From assembly GCF_016808335.1 (NCBI RefSeq), contig NC_053146.1, positions 6,983,015 to 7,047,014 of the forward strand: 64,000 nt of DNA, written 5' to 3'. The notes beneath the pieces are model-generated. The model was not told the DNA's origin and did not search any database. It was given only the letters and a program-made list of their open reading frames with translations. The DNA comes from Panicum virgatum. Taxonomy: Eukaryota; Streptophyta; Magnoliopsida; Poales; Poaceae. This document shows, in pieces, positions 20,520 through 33,220 of this stretch (within the stretch, counting starts at the first letter, position 1; each line of letters begins with the position of its first letter). The position numbers and the translations under genes are program-made.

Positions 20520-20744
20520 TCAGCGAATCGCGAGGGAATATCCGGTGGACCCACGCGTAATCCCCCGTCTAAACACAATGATTTGGTTTGGTCGTCGCTT
20601 CCGCAGCCCTCCCACCTCCTCTGTTCTCCCCATCCATCCCCACCTCCGCCGCTCCTCGAGCTCGGCTCTCCCCTTCTCCCCTTTTAAACCCCTGCCCCGA
20701 AATTTGAACCCGGCAGCTGCGGATTGCCACCACCACCTCCACCC

Positions 20745-23700
20745 ATGGACAGCGGCGGCGGCGAGGCTTCGGCGGCGGGGGGAGGGAACGTGGCGTGCGC
20801 AGCGTGGATCCGGCGCCGTGACGAGAAGGCGGCGGCGGCGCGGGTGTTCGTGGCGTACGGCTGGGCGGGGGCGGCGGGATCCCCGCCCGCGCTCGAGGTG
20901 CTCGGCTTCGACGCCAAGGAGTGCGCCCTCTCCCCCGAGCCCCTGGTGCGGAAGCGGCGCGTTTGGCCCCAGCTCGGTCCCTCGGTTCGCTTGGCTCGGA
21001 ATTTTGTTGTGTCTGACTTCGGAGTCGGCTGTGCGTTGCAGGCGAGGGCCGTGCTCGGGGAGGGCGGCGCGGGAGACGCGCCGCGCGGCATCGCGGTGCA
21101 CCCCGCCGGCGACGAGCTCGTCTGCGCCACGGCCAAGGGCTGCAGGTGCGTGATTCTGCTCCTCCATGGATACTGCTTGTTGGTGCTGGTGTTGGTGTAG
21201 GTGGAGAATTTTAAGGTGCGCGGGGGAGAGGACATTCTCCCGGCGATGAATTGGGTGGGTGTGGGCTCGATTGCCCACTGCCCGCGCAGGAATTTCCAGA
21301 TTTTGTCCATTTGGGTGATTACAATTAGAGTGTTTGGACCGTTGTTCTGTATTGCGGATGGTTAGTACTTGTATTACTGTTGGCAGTCGCGTATGAATTC
21401 AAAGTGACTTAGATAATTCCTCCAGTTGGATTTCTGAAGGGAAGTCTGACTTGCTATTTTAGAGAGGCTCATTTGGGGCTCTGTGTTGGAGACCCCTATA
21501 GCATCCTCTGATCATGGTTTTAAACTTTTTTTTGGATGATCTTGCTGAATTTTGATTGTACCGTACCGTTATTATGGATAAAAGGTTGTGCTGAATAACA
21601 AATATTGGACAGATTCGCTGGTGTAAGATGGACGATTCTGAGTCACATTTTGTGGCATTGGATTTTAGGGAGATCAGTTAATTACTAGTGAAAGCAATGA
21701 TCTGGACAGTCCTTGAAAGTGCTTCCACAAAATTGGATTTCCTTGTGCTTCTCAGTCTTTTTTGGCACCGTAGTGAGTAATGAATAGATTGTGCTCAGAG
21801 CGATTGAGTAATGAATTTCGCAAAATTAGTTGGGATTATAAATTATAGGAATTATTATGACCTTCCAAAAGTGTAGATATTTTAATGTCTAGCGGTAATA
21901 ATTTCTCCTCCTGGTAGTTTAATTATGTAAAAAATGCATGGCTTCTAATTTGCGACATATAGTTAATGCTTACACTTTGAGTTTTGTGACTTTTAGTAAA
22001 TCTAATGTTATTAGCAACATCTATATATCTATGAGATTGTGTGATACAAATCATAGATGAATGAAAAGTTACCATTGTCTTTTATACTTATAGCTAATAA
22101 CTATACGCATCTGGTAATTGTGTCATCTAATTGTGTTTGGTTATCAATTTTATAACACACTATTCTTTTTAATGATCATCTGGATGATTTAAAGCAGACT
22201 TAACTTAGTTAATGAAGCATCATTGAAGTGCACTAGAAATATTCTACCTCACTTTCCTTGTTAATCTAGCCAGTTCACATTTTTTAGTTTCCACATTTGT
22301 ATCATTCCTTTCAGTTTTGATTATATTGATATGATTATATTGATATTGAAAACTTCTCTCTTCGCTGTTCCATCTTGTTTGTCCTTTTCTACATACTCTT
22401 ATCAGGTCCATGACTTCATGATCATATATAATCTATCCAAACTATAGGTTATTCAAACTGCTTTTTGAAGAGTTCTCGGTTCGCATTATTCCAAGAGATA
22501 CCCCATCTCTAGAATCTGTTGGACCCCAGAAGTGTCTTGCTTTCAGCACAGACGGTGCCAAATTTGCCATTGGTGGAGAGGTACAGATTTGTATTATATT
22601 GATATCTGAATTCTGTGGGGTCCTCAATTTTCTATTTCTTCTTTTGCATTCCTATTGTTTGCTATACATGCCGCAGATGTTTTTAACTACTCTCCTGCAT
22701 TTAAAATCATTCTTTCATGCATGCTTTGGAGACTATTTCTTCTAACTGCTTCATTTTGTTGTATGCAATCCTATTGTTCAATGTAGTGTCTTGTCTGATA
22801 ACCATACTCTTCTAGCTGTTTCTTATACTGGTGACTACTTATGGTTCTTGACTTCGTTTGTACTTCTATAGGATGCACGTCTCAGAATATTCCATTGGCC
22901 AAGCATGAATGTGCTTTTGGATGAACCTAAAGCTCATAAGTCCTTCCGAGACATGGATATCAGGTTAGAACAAGCTTAAATCATTACTTGTCTTTTTGAT
23001 TCACTGTTAAATATCATCATAAGATTAATTAAATGCTTATTTAAATGGACACACTCACTAGAGCATAACATTGACAATGTAGTGTACCAACATTTATTTC
23101 TGAATCTATATCAGTGTTACGGTTTCTGGCTACTGGTCACTTTCATCATCAACTGATGCAACATTGGTGCCTTTTCTATTGTAGCTTAGACTCGGAGTTT
23201 TTAGTCTCAACATCCACTGATGGATCTGCAAGAATATGGAAGATAGATGAGGGCGCACCACTGGTCAATTTGACTCGATCCTCGGTATGCTATAGCTGAT
23301 AAATTTATTCAATTTACATTTACTTGTTAAGATGGTTGAGATTTTTACTCTTGTTTTCCCCCTTTTTCTTTGTATGCTTACAGGATGAGAAGATCGAGTG
23401 CTGTCGCTTTTCTAGGGATGGCATGAAGCCATTCCTGTTTTGCACAGTTGCAAAAGGTGTGCTTTTAATTGAACCTGAGAATCATATTGATTCAGATTAG
23501 AAGACAGGCTGATTTGACTAGATCTGTGTTCATCACTGGAGCAGGTTCTAAAGTTGTTACTGTTGTCTGGAACATAAGTGATTGGAAGAGAATTGGATAC
23601 AAAAGACTTCTGGGAAAGCCTATCTCCACACTTTCAGTTAGCTTGGATGGAAAGTATCTGGCATTGTGAGTGGATAAATGCTTCTACTGTTATACTGTAC

Positions 23701-25095
23701 TGCTGTTGTTTAGTCCATTTACCATTTATCAGCCCGTTCGGATGCACTGACAAGTGCTGGCTGGCTGGGAATCCGCACTGGCTGGCTGGTTTTCGCACTG
23801 TTTGTGCTGGATAGTGTGGCTGGAGGCAGCGCTGCGCCTGGCTCCCCAGCCGTTCGGCTGGACTTAAGCTCAGCCGAATCACCCCAGATCAGCCAAATTC
23901 AGTGCATCCGAATGGGGCGTATAGGGATATCTGCCAATTAACATACTTCAGACTTCAGCATCTCGTAGTTAATTTTCCCCCTTCAAGAGTTTAGCCTATT
24001 ATATATGTGTTCAACTTGAATATAATATATTGACTTCATCGTGTATGAAACATTAGTTGGACAATCTGACAACAGGCTAATCTTGTTGGCATGAGCATAT
24101 TGTTGCAAATTACAATGGAAAGGAAGTCATACTATCTAGTTCAGATTATCACTTCATATTTCATAACTATGTGCTAGTTCATTGCCATCAATACACAAAT
24201 ATTTGGACTTGCTTGTGGAGCATTGTTCACAAGGATCTGTATTTCTTCCAGAGGAAGCCATGACGGTGACTTCTGTGCTGTTGATGTAAAGAAAATGGAA
24301 GTTTCTCACTGGAGCAAGAAGGCTCATCTTGGTTCCCCAGTCACATCCATCGAGTTCTGCCCTACTGAAAGGTAACTATCGGCTATAGCTTGACACTTTA
24401 GATTGGTAGTTAGTTTTGATGGTAAGTTAGGCATGCATGTTTATTGTTCATCATAGGTAGGTGGCATAGTATAGTGTCATGATTGTGTACCTTGCTTAGG
24501 TATGCTGACTAAGTATTCATCGGTTGGAAATACCCATGAGTTTCTGAATCTGAATGTCCTTATGTTCCAGCATGTGGCATTCAAATAATGTGTAGTTCAG
24601 GTTCCAGCTTAGGCCACCTTGCCCTGAATAGACTGCAACTTATATATGGATTTCTCCCACTAGGTTGGCACGAAATCTGGAATACATTAAATTCTCTTTT
24701 GGCATCCAAATTTTAGAAATGTCTCCTGATATCAACTGCCGGTGTTGCAGGGTTGTAATCTCCACATCCAATCAATGGGGAGCAGAGCTAACGAAACTAA
24801 ACGTGCCTGCTGACTGGAAAGGTATACGTCACACACCCAAATGCTGTTTAGCCCTTCTGCCCGTGCTATGGTTTTTTAAGCGATCTCTTTCTGTTCCTGT
24901 TTCTCGTCACTGGCAGAATGGCAGCTCTGGCTCGTGCTCCTGGCTCTCTTCCTGGCGTCTGCTGCCCTGTTTTACATGTTCTATGAGTGCTCGGACTCAT
25001 TCTGGAAATTCCCCATGGGCCGGAACCAGCCCGCCAAGCCGTGGAGCGTGCTGAAGGAGTCCCCTCCGGTCCCAGAGGACCAGACTCCATGGTGA
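20745..25095 (+). CDS. SEC12-like / PHF1-type WD40 ER membrane protein
   Basis: Ten exons join in phase to 397 codons plus stop: 20745-20945, 21042-21145, 22448-22580, 22872-22963, 23185-23284, 23384-23456, 23545-23665, 24252-24371, 24751-24821 and 24917-25095, all GT-AG. The start (MDSGGGEA) is the first ATG of the GC-rich first exon. WD40-type repeats fill the body (for example KCLAFSTDGAKFAIGGEDARLRIFHW, split here as KCLAFSTDGAKFA and IGGEDARLRIFHW; DSEFLVSTSTDGSARIWKI; LSVSLDGKYLALGSHDG). A single C-terminal membrane segment, WLVLLALFLASAALFYMFY, is followed by a short hydrophilic tail. That layout is the one of plant SEC12-like proteins, guanine-exchange relatives for SAR1 at the ER, and of PHF1, which helps phosphate transporters leave the ER. 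Which of the two it is cannot be settled here, so no symbol is given. The fourth intron boundary set and all phases agree, so the gene is probably functional. Intron 7 carries a MITE. Confidence 0.88.
23732..23919. mobile_element. MITE in intron 7 of the SEC12-like gene
   Basis: The inverted ends GCCCGTTCGGATGCACTGA (23732-23750) and TCAGTGCATCCGAATGGGGC (23900-23919) flank about 150 bp rich in GGCTGGCTGG repeats. The TIR resembles Tourist/Harbinger or hAT MITEs of grasses with GTTCGGATGCA ends. I could not identify a clean TSD, so the superfamily is open. The splice sites are not disrupted. Confidence 0.7.
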
Positions 25096-25364
25096 CGTTT
25101 TGCATTAGAGCATCCTCGTGCAGCGATTGTCTCTGGAAGTCCACCGAGTGTTGTTTATTTCATTTAAAATCGTCAAATGATTGTTCCACCACTACAGTTT
25201 CTCCACTGATCTATGATCTGACCACAAAAAATTTGTAACTGCGGACTGTGATAATTCAGAACAAACTGGTAGTACCTGAACACTTTCTGTATATCGAGGG
25301 GACATGCTGTGTGATTATGTATTCTAATATTGCTCGTTTACCGGTTATTTGAAGGGAGTTATTA

Positions 25365-26160
25365 GAGCATCTTCCAAATCCTAGCCAAATCTCACTCTAT
25401 ATTTTCATTTAGCTATCTATTTAGTCAAGATTCCCTCTTAGTATTTGGTCACACTCCAATAGACTAGTTAAATCTCACTCTTCATATCCAACTCTCATCT
25501 CTCTCCTCTCTCCAACTCACTGACATGTGAACCCCATGATGTCATGTACTCCCCTCCTGCTCCCCATCCATGGCTGCCTCAGGACGAAGGTGCCTCAACT
25601 CGATGCCACCCCTGCGTTGCACTTCTTCCTTTTGCAGCTCTGCTTTTCCTCAGCCCTTGCTGATAAGATATATGCTCAACCCTCTTCGTCTCACCTGATT
25701 GCACCGCTTCACGGCGGTGATTGGACCTTTAGCCACTGCCAATCCTCTCAATGCAACCTTACTTGGAACTAGATGGCTAGGGCCCAGTGATGCTCCTCCT
25801 CTCAAGTCTCACCTCTCGATTTGTTTGCAAGGCGCGACCGGCAGGAGCCCTGGCGCGGCCCCAGGGGTGGCCGACAGGACCCAGCGCGGCAAGGTCAGGC
25901 AGCAGCAGCACTACGAGGTCGAGCGAGGCGGCGGGAGCGCGAGGATGGCAAGCGAGAGCGGCGTGGGAGGGCGAGAGCGTGAGGATGGCGAGTGGGAGCG
26001 GCTCAGGAAAGATAGCTAGCGCCAAGGGTGGGATGCGGAGCAGGATACCAAGACGAGGCTGACAAAAAGGCTGTTGGATCTTTTTTTTTAAAAAAGAAGT
26101 TTTTCTATTTTTACCTAACCCATCTGATTTACAGAATTACAGTGGCCGTTGAAGATGCTC
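25365..26160. mobile_element. Tourist/Harbinger-like element with GC-rich cargo
   Basis: GAGCATCTTCCAA at the left and the inverse TTGAAGATGCTC at the right are flanked by TTA on both sides (25362-25364 and 26161-26163), the 3-bp TWA duplication expected of PIF/Harbinger elements. The ends match the GAGCATCTCCAAC type common in grasses. The element is 796 bp and the interior 25540-26060 is unusually GC-rich with open frames on both strands, unlike the AT-rich ends, so it may contain captured host sequence. No transposase is present. It starts about 270 bp after the stop codon of the SEC12-like gene. Confidence 0.72.
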
Positions 26161-26590
26161 TTAGAGCTACCATAAGCTATGGGCCACACGTATTAGCATA
26201 AGATTTAGAATGTGTTTAGTGCTAGCTTATACCATTTAGCATATTGCTTTTGGTGCTTAGCAGCCAAGAGTTTAAGAAAGGTTTGCTAATTTGTTCTGTT
26301 GTGTGGGAAACAGCTGTGAAAATAGAAATGAACTTTGTTTGTGTGCGCGCGCGCGCGAGTGTCACAAGCGAGAAAGTGAGACGATATATAGAGTGGAAGT
26401 GACTGCTTCATTATTTCTAGTTAACACACATTGCCCGGGACCCCAAACACATCTTCCTCCAGGACTCTGGCGACAGGTTCGTCCTCTTTGGCCCCGTCTT
26501 TGATGTCTCCAGCATGAAAGACCCTGGGTTATGTCAATTTGCAGTGGGCAGCCATGTCCTGCTATGTTCCAGTGGCACGGTGTGAGTGCC
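26161..26590. other. Short spacer between Harbinger-like and gypsy elements
   Basis: No gene is supported. A short GTGTGTGCGCGCGCGCG alternating purine-pyrimidine run lies near 26338-26357. Confidence 0.5.
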
Positions 26591-26838
26591 TATAATGACC
26601 CGGCCCAGCATAACGGCTAAGATCTACTCTACACGTTAAGTAAACCACACCTGCTAAATAACTCTCTTGCGCTTTCGTCATCGCTTCGCGCAAAAGGTTC
26701 GAACCGGAGTTATTAGCTTCCCAGGAACCGGCTATTTAAGTCAGTCCAACTCCCTTTCCGTTTCCAGTCTCGGACTAAAGGAATACTGTGCCGCGTGCTA
26801 CAGTAGCCGTGCGCTACAGTAACCGCGCGGCCCGGCCA
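26591..26838 (-). repeat. Gypsy 3' LTR, U3 end deleted
   Basis: It is highly similar to the 5' LTR but stops near CGCGCGGCCCGGCC; the terminal TGTCACGGCC segment is absent and replaced by unrelated internal sequence. Confidence 0.82.
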
Positions 26839-26948
26839 AAACCAACAATACCAAAACTCTCTAAGAGGAATTCGGCGAACCAAGAGCTTGCTCATATCCG
26901 AGAGCGCGGCAATTCGAATTGATTATAACCTTGCAAGGGTGTACTACT

Positions 26949-29900
26949 TTACCCACACGACGCGAAGACCATGCGAGTGAGATATAACTCTGCATATTGC
27001 TTGACATGATACATAGTCTTTACCGGTACAAAATGAGCCGACTTCGTCAATCGATCCACGATTACCCAGATAGAATCATACCCTTGAGAAGACCTAGGTA
27101 ACCTGGTGATAAAGTCCATTCCAATTTCTTCCCACTTCCATGATGGGATAGGCAAAGGCTGAAGGGTACCGGCAGGTTTGAGATGTTCGGCCTTAACCCT
27201 TTGGTAAATATCACACTCAGAGACGTACCGAGCAATTTCTCGCTTCATGCGAGTCCACCAAAATCTTTGCTTGAGATCTTGATACATTTTGGTACTGCCC
27301 GGATGAATGGAGAATTGAGAACTATGGGCTTCATCAAGGATAATTCGCCTGAGGTTATGATCCTTTGGCACCACAATTCTCTTCCCAAAGAATAGAACTC
27401 CTTGATCATCCGTAGAGAAGCATCGAGCTTTACCCTCATTCATTAACTCCCGAATTCGAGCCATACCCTTATTCTTCTTTTGGACTTCCTTAATTTGATC
27501 ATAAATATCAGATCTGACTGTAAGAGTAGCATGATAGCCTTCTTTGACCATAGAAATTCCGAGTTTCCGAAGATCATCACAGAGAGTATGCACAGGAGGA
27601 GCTATGGTCAAGCAGTTGCATTGAGCCTTTCGGCTTAGTGCATCGGCGACGACATTTGCCTTACCAGGATGATAGTGCACTTCAATGTCATAATCCTTGA
27701 TCAGTTCAAGCCATCGACGTTGCCTCATGTTGAGATCAGATTGAGTGAAAATGTACTTGAGACTCTTGTGATCAGTATAGATGTTGCAATGATTACCCAG
27801 TAGATAATGATGCCATATTTTGAGAGCATGGACGACAGCCGCAAGCTCTAAATCATGGGTAGGATAATTTTCTTCATGTCGCTTGAGTTGACGAGAAGCA
27901 TAGGCCACCACTCGGCCTTCTTGCATAAGAACACAGCCAAGACCGATGCGAGAAGCATCGCAATAAACATTGAAACTCTTGGAAATATCTGGCTGAGCAA
28001 GAACTGGAGCAGTAGTGAGGCGATCCTTAAGGGTTTGAAACGCTGCTTCACAGGCTGGGGACCACTCAAACTTGACCCCATTCTTCAGTAACTCGGTCAT
28101 AGGCTTCGTAATTTTAGAAAAATTCTCTATGAACCAGCGGTAATATCCCGCAAGTCCAAGAAAGCTCCGAATCTCATGGACATTCTGAGGTTGCTTCCAA
28201 TCAAGAACATCTTGCACCTTACTAGGATCTACCGCAATATCATCCTTGGAGAGAACATGACCAAGAAAAGATACTTCTTCAAGCCAAAACTCACATTTGC
28301 TGAACTTAGCATAAAGACAATGCTCTCTAAGTTTTTGGAGGACGATATGAATATGACGAGCATGATCTTCTTTGGTCTTGGAATAAATAAGAATATCATC
28401 AATGAAGATGATCACAAAGACATCAAGTTCCTCCATGAAGATGCTATTCATCAGATACATGAAATAAGCCGGTGCATTGGTGAGACCGAAAGACATAACA
28501 GTGAATTCATAGAGACCATATCTAGTAGAAAAAGCCGTTTTTGGAATATCTTCTTTCCTGATCTTGATTTGATGATATCCTAACCTTAAATCAATCTTGG
28601 AGAAATATCGAGCTCCTGAGATTTGATCAAATAAGATATCAATCCGAGGAAGAGGATATTTGTTCTTGACAGTGACTTCGTTTAACGGACGGTAATCAAC
28701 ACACATCCGCAAACTATCATCTTTCTTTTTCACAAAGAGAGCCGGGCATCCCCAAGGAGAGGAGCTCGTACGAATAAAATCCTTATCCAACAGAATCTTG
28801 AGTTGTTTCTTCAATTCCTTCAACTCATTGGGAGGCATTCGGTAAGGCTGTCTAGAGATAGGAGCAGTACCAGGCATGAGCTCTATAACAAATTCAACCT
28901 CACGATCAGGAGGCATACCCGGTAATTCCTCTGGAAAGACATCCGGATACTCACAAACCACGGGAATATCTTCCAACGCCGTGGCTTTGGTACTCGCCAA
29001 GGCATATAAACAAGATTCCCTCTTGGCAAGAGAAAGTAAAACTCTATTCCCTAAGGGATGCAAAAGATCGATGGTGTGGGGCCCACATTTGATAACTCCG
29101 TCATGCTTACCCAACCAATTCATCCCAAGAATCACATCTAACTCCAGCTTGTCTAGAATGAGAAAATTGGCTCGAAAGGTGACTCCCTCAATGAGAATTG
29201 GAACCTCACTAGCAAAGTGTCTGGCAATGATTTTCCCACCCGGTGATTCTATATGGTATGGCACTTGTAGGTTTTGCATCTCAAGCTTACTATGCAGCAT
29301 AAATTTCTCGCTGATGAAAGAAAAAGTTGCTCCAGAATCAAAAAGAACCATAGCAGGGTGAGAATTAATTAGGAGCATACCCATAAGAACTTCGGCATTC
29401 TCCGGAATTTCTTCGGTGGTGGTGTAGTTGAGACGGCCACGCTTAGGAGCTTGTTGTGGCTTGGCTTCTTGACGCTGTGCTTGAGTTAGAGGATTATTAG
29501 GCCTGGGTGCATTGAAGGCACCGCCACGCCTCGGAGAGGGACAGTCCCTGGAGAAATGACCTATACCACCGCAATTGTAGCATGGACTCTTTGCGGCAAC
29601 ATTTGGATTGCTCCAATAGGCATTGATCGGCCTAGGAGCTTGTCCTTGCGGAGGTTGAGGGTGACGCACAATCCACATAGGGCGGGGAGGTTGAGTACCC
29701 GGTGCCCGAGGTGGAAAAGGAGAAGGCCCCAGACGTGGACGTGAGGAGCTACCGCCCGCAGTGGTAGGAGCAGGACGCTTGTTCTTTGCTTCAAGATTCT
29801 TCATCTTGTGCTCAGCTCTGATGGCAATATTCACCAAGTCATTGAAATCTTCAAACTTGGTAGTGGAGAGCTTGTCTTGCAACTCTGCAGAGAGCCCATC

Positions 29901-30530
29901 GTACAGGCGTTCTTGCTTCTTGGCATCGGTGGCCACTTCTTCAGGTGCATATTGGGAGAGGGTGTTAAAGGCATTGACATAGGCCATCACATCACGACTT
30001 CCTTGAGTGAGATTCAGAAATTCCTTCTTAATGTCCAGGATACCCTTGGGAATATGGAAGGAGCGAAAAGCCGTGCGAAACTCCTCCCATGTGAAGCGGT
30101 AGTTGGCAGGGTGAGATGCCTTGAGGTTCCGCCACCAAACCCCAGGGGCATCATGCAATTGATGAGCAGCAAATAAAACCTTCTCATATGGCTCACACTC
30201 AATAAGACCCAGCTTTTCTTCAATCACATTGAGCCAGAAATCCGCATCAAGAGGATCCTTAGAGCCACGAAAGATGGGCGGGTTGGTGCGGAAGAAATCC
30301 CCAAACCTGTTCACTTGAGGCTTAGCTCTTGGACCATTATTGCCGGCATTGCCCATCTGATTGACTAAGTGCGCCATGAGTTCAGTTTGTCGGGCCAGGA
30401 CGTCCGCGAGGTTTGGGTGAACTGGAGGATTAGGGAGGGGATCCTCGTTGTTGCGGTTGTTATTGCCACCTAAACCATTGGCACCATCCCTCTCAGTCCC
30501 CGAACGCAACACCATCCTATTAATAAACAA
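26949..30530 (-). CDS. gag-pol: Ty3/gypsy Gag-Pol polyprotein, truncated in integrase
   Basis: One uninterrupted frame of 1193 codons reads Gag ([20 protein letters not shown] ... about residues 70-240), a CCHC knuckle ([15 protein letters not shown], near 318), a retroviral-type aspartic protease ([12 protein letters not shown], near 397), reverse transcriptase with FIDDILIYS near 707, RNase H ([11 protein letters not shown], near 860), the integrase H2C2 zinc region near 1070-1120 and the start of the integrase core ([10 protein letters not shown]). The frame stops shortly after LTRMVFA, before the rest of the DDE core, so integrase is incomplete and any C-terminal chromodomain is lost. The absence of other stops suggests the deletion is recent or the frame is still translated. 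Confidence 0.9.
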   Translation of the reverse strand: MFINRMVLRSGTERDGANGLGGNNNRNNEDPLPNPPVHPNLADVLARQTELMAHLVNQMGNAGNNGPRAKPQVNRFGDFFRTNPPIFRGSKDPLDADFWLNVIEEKLGLIECEPYEKVLFAAHQLHDAPGVWWRNLKASHPANYRFTWEEFRTAFRSFHIPKGILDIKKEFLNLTQGSRDVMAYVNAFNTLSQYAPEEVATDAKKQERLYDGLSAELQDKLSTTKFEDFNDLVNIAIRAEHKMKNLEAKNKRPAPTTAGGSSSRPRLGPSPFPPRAPGTQPPRPMWIVRHPQPPQGQAPRPINAYWSNPNVAAKSPCYNCGGIGHFSRDCPSPRRGGAFNAPRPNNPLTQAQRQEAKPQQAPKRGRLNYTTTEEIPENAEVLMGMLLINSHPAMVLFDSGATFSFISEKFMLHSKLEMQNLQVPYHIESPGGKIIARHFASEVPILIEGVTFRANFLILDKLELDVILGMNWLGKHDGVIKCGPHTIDLLHPLGNRVLLSLAKRESCLYALASTKATALEDIPVVCEYPDVFPEELPGMPPDREVEFVIELMPGTAPISRQPYRMPPNELKELKKQLKILLDKDFIRTSSSPWGCPALFVKKKDDSLRMCVDYRPLNEVTVKNKYPLPRIDILFDQISGARYFSKIDLRLGYHQIKIRKEDIPKTAFSTRYGLYEFTVMSFGLTNAPAYFMYLMNSIFMEELDVFVIIFIDDILIYSKTKEDHARHIHIVLQKLREHCLYAKFSKCEFWLEEVSFLGHVLSKDDIAVDPSKVQDVLDWKQPQNVHEIRSFLGLAGYYRWFIENFSKITKPMTELLKNGVKFEWSPACEAAFQTLKDRLTTAPVLAQPDISKSFNVYCDASRIGLGCVLMQEGRVVAYASRQLKRHEENYPTHDLELAAVVHALKIWHHYLLGNHCNIYTDHKSLKYIFTQSDLNMRQRRWLELIKDYDIEVHYHPGKANVVADALSRKAQCNCLTIAPPVHTLCDDLRKLGISMVKEGYHATLTVRSDIYDQIKEVQKKNKGMARIRELMNEGKARCFSTDDQGVLFFGKRIVVPKDHNLRRIILDEAHSSQFSIHPGSTKMYQDLKQRFWWTRMKREIARYVSECDIYQRVKAEHLKPAGTLQPLPIPSWKWEEIGMDFITRLPRSSQGYDSIWVIVDRLTKSAHFVPVKTMYHVKQYAELYLTRMVFASCG

Positions 30531-31189
30531 AACGGTTAGCGGTCAGGAATGAAAGATGGAGAATGATACTCAAAGGCAGGGTGGAATGACAATGTGTAGA
30601 TAAAAATCTAACACATAACCAACACTAGAAAAACATGTCTAAGAGAAAGGGTAGATTTGGCCCACTAAGATTAACAAGAACGAGATCAGCGAAAACTAGA
30701 CCACGGCACCTTAGATTAGTTAGATACAGATTTAAAAACCAAAAAAAAGTATGCATGCATGCGAGGTATGAATGCAACATGACGTCTCCTCACATCGTGA
30801 GCACGTCCTAACGTTCTAGCACTCACTTACGACCCGAAACAACCGCATTGCCCAGCAGCGCTACAACCCTCCTACTAGCACTTAGGACAATGGGTAATTC
30901 CCACCTTCTCAACCCCGATAAAAGGCTTAAAAGGTTTCCAGCAGATGAAAGGGTTTTTCCTACGCTCCCACTACTCATGAAGACAAGAGGGGTTAAACAT
31001 ATCTTAATTAAACAAGTGAAGCAGTAAGAAAGAATTAGCTCTAGGACAAAGGAAGAAAGTTAGTATTTTACCTTAAGTTCCAATTTTTAACCAAAGTAAA
31101 TCTTAATGCAAGTAATCAAATTTTATTTTACTCTCTACCCACTAAATAAATTTTAGATTCACTTCATGGAACCTTAGCTCTGATACCCG

Positions 31190-31454
31190 TGTAATGACCC
31201 GGCCCAGGATAACGGCTAAGATCTACTCTACACGTTGAGTAGACCACACCTGCTAAATAACTCTCTTGCGCTTTCGTCCTTGCTTCGCGCAAAAGGCTCG
31301 AACCGGAGTTATTAGCTTCCCAGGGACCGGCTATTTAAGTCAGTCCAACTCCCTTTCCGTTTCCAGTCTGGGACTAAAGGAATACCGTGCCGCGTGCTAC
31401 AGTAGCCGTGCGCTACAGTAACCGCACGGCCCAGTCGGCCCGTGGGCCGTGACA
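31190..31454 (-). repeat. Gypsy 5' LTR (minus-strand element)
   Basis: Read on the minus strand it begins TGTCACGGCCCACGGGCC and ends GGGCCGGGTCATTACA. It matches 26591-26838 with a few substitutions. Confidence 0.9.
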
Positions 31455-31459
31455 GTGCC

Positions 31460-32130
31460 TACCGTTTGAATGTTTGACAAACACACATCGAAGCACGATA
31501 GCTATATGTTGGGTAATTTATAAATAGGTACAGGGGTACTTTGTGTTATATTTTTTGTAATGTAATAATTATATTTTTTTCTTTTAACATTGTAAGAACA
31601 AACATAGAAGGTTATCTTTCAGCTAGTTACTAAAATAATAGATAACTAGGTGCATCGGTTCCATAAAAAAACATAATTAGGTGCTTTATTGGTTGCATAT
31701 TGACACAAGGGTCAAATACACCAGTTAGAGGTGCCTAGACATGGAAAGCAGTTTACCCAAATTCGAACCCACATATATAATAATCAGTGTTCATCCACCA
31801 ACTTGATATCTTCCAGGTTCTTTGTATCTCTCTCTAATGCAATTCTCTTGCAGAAGAGTAATTGGTAATGAAGGAGTTTTCTTACCTTTCTTTTTTTGGT
31901 AGTTTTCTTACCTTTCTTCTGCATTGGAATATATGCTGTTTAAGTAACTCATAATAAATTTTCGACCTAGCTGGTGATTTTTACGCATTTCTTTCAGTAG
32001 AGCTAACTTTAGGCGCGAGAGCAAAATGTTGTCGCCGATGAGCTCTTGCAGCTGGCAAAAGCGGCTAAATCATAGTGCATGATTGCTTAATTTCATGTGT
32101 GTCAGATTGTAACTTTTCTATGAGCAGTAA
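31460..32130. other. AT-rich spacer, no supported gene
   Basis: AT-rich sequence with no open frame of interest and no identifiable repeat ends. Confidence 0.5.
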
Positions 32131-32743
32131 ATAAAGATATATCTTTACTAGTCTACTTCATAAAAAAGATCTGATCCTGTCACACACTTTTCCTTCATAA
32201 CTAATAACCCATTTTAGTGCTTAATTGCTTGGAGCGGAGTCTGGACAACTGATTTTTATTTGCCCCTTATAAATTTGTTTGAGCACTGTATAAACTGGGG
32301 CTATTACAGGCAGAAACGGTGCTCTACCTAGCTGGCTCTTTTGCAAGGCGTGTCCTTGCTCACGGCTGACAGCATCAAGACCAGCACCAGCATTTTTCTT
32401 CTTTCCTGTAAATTAAGAGACGTTATTTCAAAAAAAAAATGTTGCATCACATTGTTCGCCATTTATGCTTAACAAATGTATGTAGTTTACACACATTGTT
32501 TACCAACAAATGTAGCTTCCACACTAATTTAGTTTTTTAACAAATTAATGTAGCTAGAGAGGTCAGCACTCGATGATTTCTACGTGTTTTTTTGGATAGA
32601 CATAGCCATTAGGTTCATGCTGCGCAGAAGTGCGTGGTTTTCGGGCTGAAACTTTCATCTTTATATATATGCTCCAGATTCTCTCTCTTCTTCCCGCAAA
32701 AAGCAAAATCCTTTCTCACCCCGCCAGGCAAGTCACCCACAAC
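32130..32743 (+). promoter_or_regulatory. F-box promoter/leader unit A, proximal part
   Basis: This segment is clearly similar to 38196-38447 plus 42993-43156 and to the promoter of the F-box pseudogene at 52.0-52.2 kb. Shared blocks are the upstream text around TTCGCCATTTATGCTTAAC, the GTGATTTCTA-TTTTTTTGGATAG block, a TATA element (32661-32670, before GCTCC), and the leader block GGCAAGTCACCCAC. The leader is interrupted at 32744-32751 by a hAT element and resumes at 38089. No coding sequence follows this unit. Confidence 0.75.
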
Positions 32744-33220
32744 ACCAGGGTGTATAGTTGGCCATTGGGCCTGAGGCCCATGGGCCGGCCCAAGGCTCGA
32801 TATTTTGGCCCGGTACAAGACCTAGCCCGGCACGAAATTAAACAGGCCCGGGCCAGCCCGGCACGGGGCGTCGGGCCGTGCCTGGGCCGGCTCCTCGGCA
32901 CATGGGCCGGCCCGGCATGACTAAGGTGAGAATACAAGCAGAAGCAGTCAAGCCCATTAAAAATACAGCCCAACACTCTCACCAGCCCATTTTCTATTAA
33001 ACCCTAGTCTACCTCCCTCCCCCATCCCACCCCACACCACAGCCGCCGCTCCCTACCCGCCTGGCGGCCGGCGCCCACACCTCTCCTTCCCTCCCCCACG
33101 GCGGCGGCGCTCGGCCGCCCGGCGCCCGTGCCTCTCCTTCCCTTCCCCATGACGACAGAGTGCCGCCCGCACCTCTTCTCCCTTTCCTGCGGCACGGATG
33201 GGGACGGCGGTGAGGCGTGG

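Larger units (their letters stand above)
26591..31454 (-). mobile_element. Ty3/gypsy retrotransposon with 3' internal deletion
   Basis: The element is flanked by the 5-bp duplication GTGCC (26586-26590 and 31455-31459), so both insertion ends are preserved. On the minus strand it runs from the 5' LTR (31190-31454) through a tRNA-Met-type primer binding site (TATCAGAGC just inside the LTR) and a gag-pol frame to the 3' LTR (26591 to about 26838). The 3' LTR lacks the first 20-odd bases of U3, and the integrase end and polypurine tract are missing, which places one deletion between about 26840 and 26950. LTRs of about 265 bp are short for gypsy elements. Confidence 0.9.

Noticed and set aside
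20724..20744. Start of the SEC12-like protein at a Pro-rich extension
   Set aside because: That start is a TTG; the first in-frame ATG is at 20745 and gives a normal N-terminus.
29556..29744. Plus-strand frames inside the gypsy element
   Set aside because: Shadows of the minus-strand gag-pol frame. The same reasoning removed frames opposite the Sirevirus gag and pol and the plus-strand frames over the ATPase exons.
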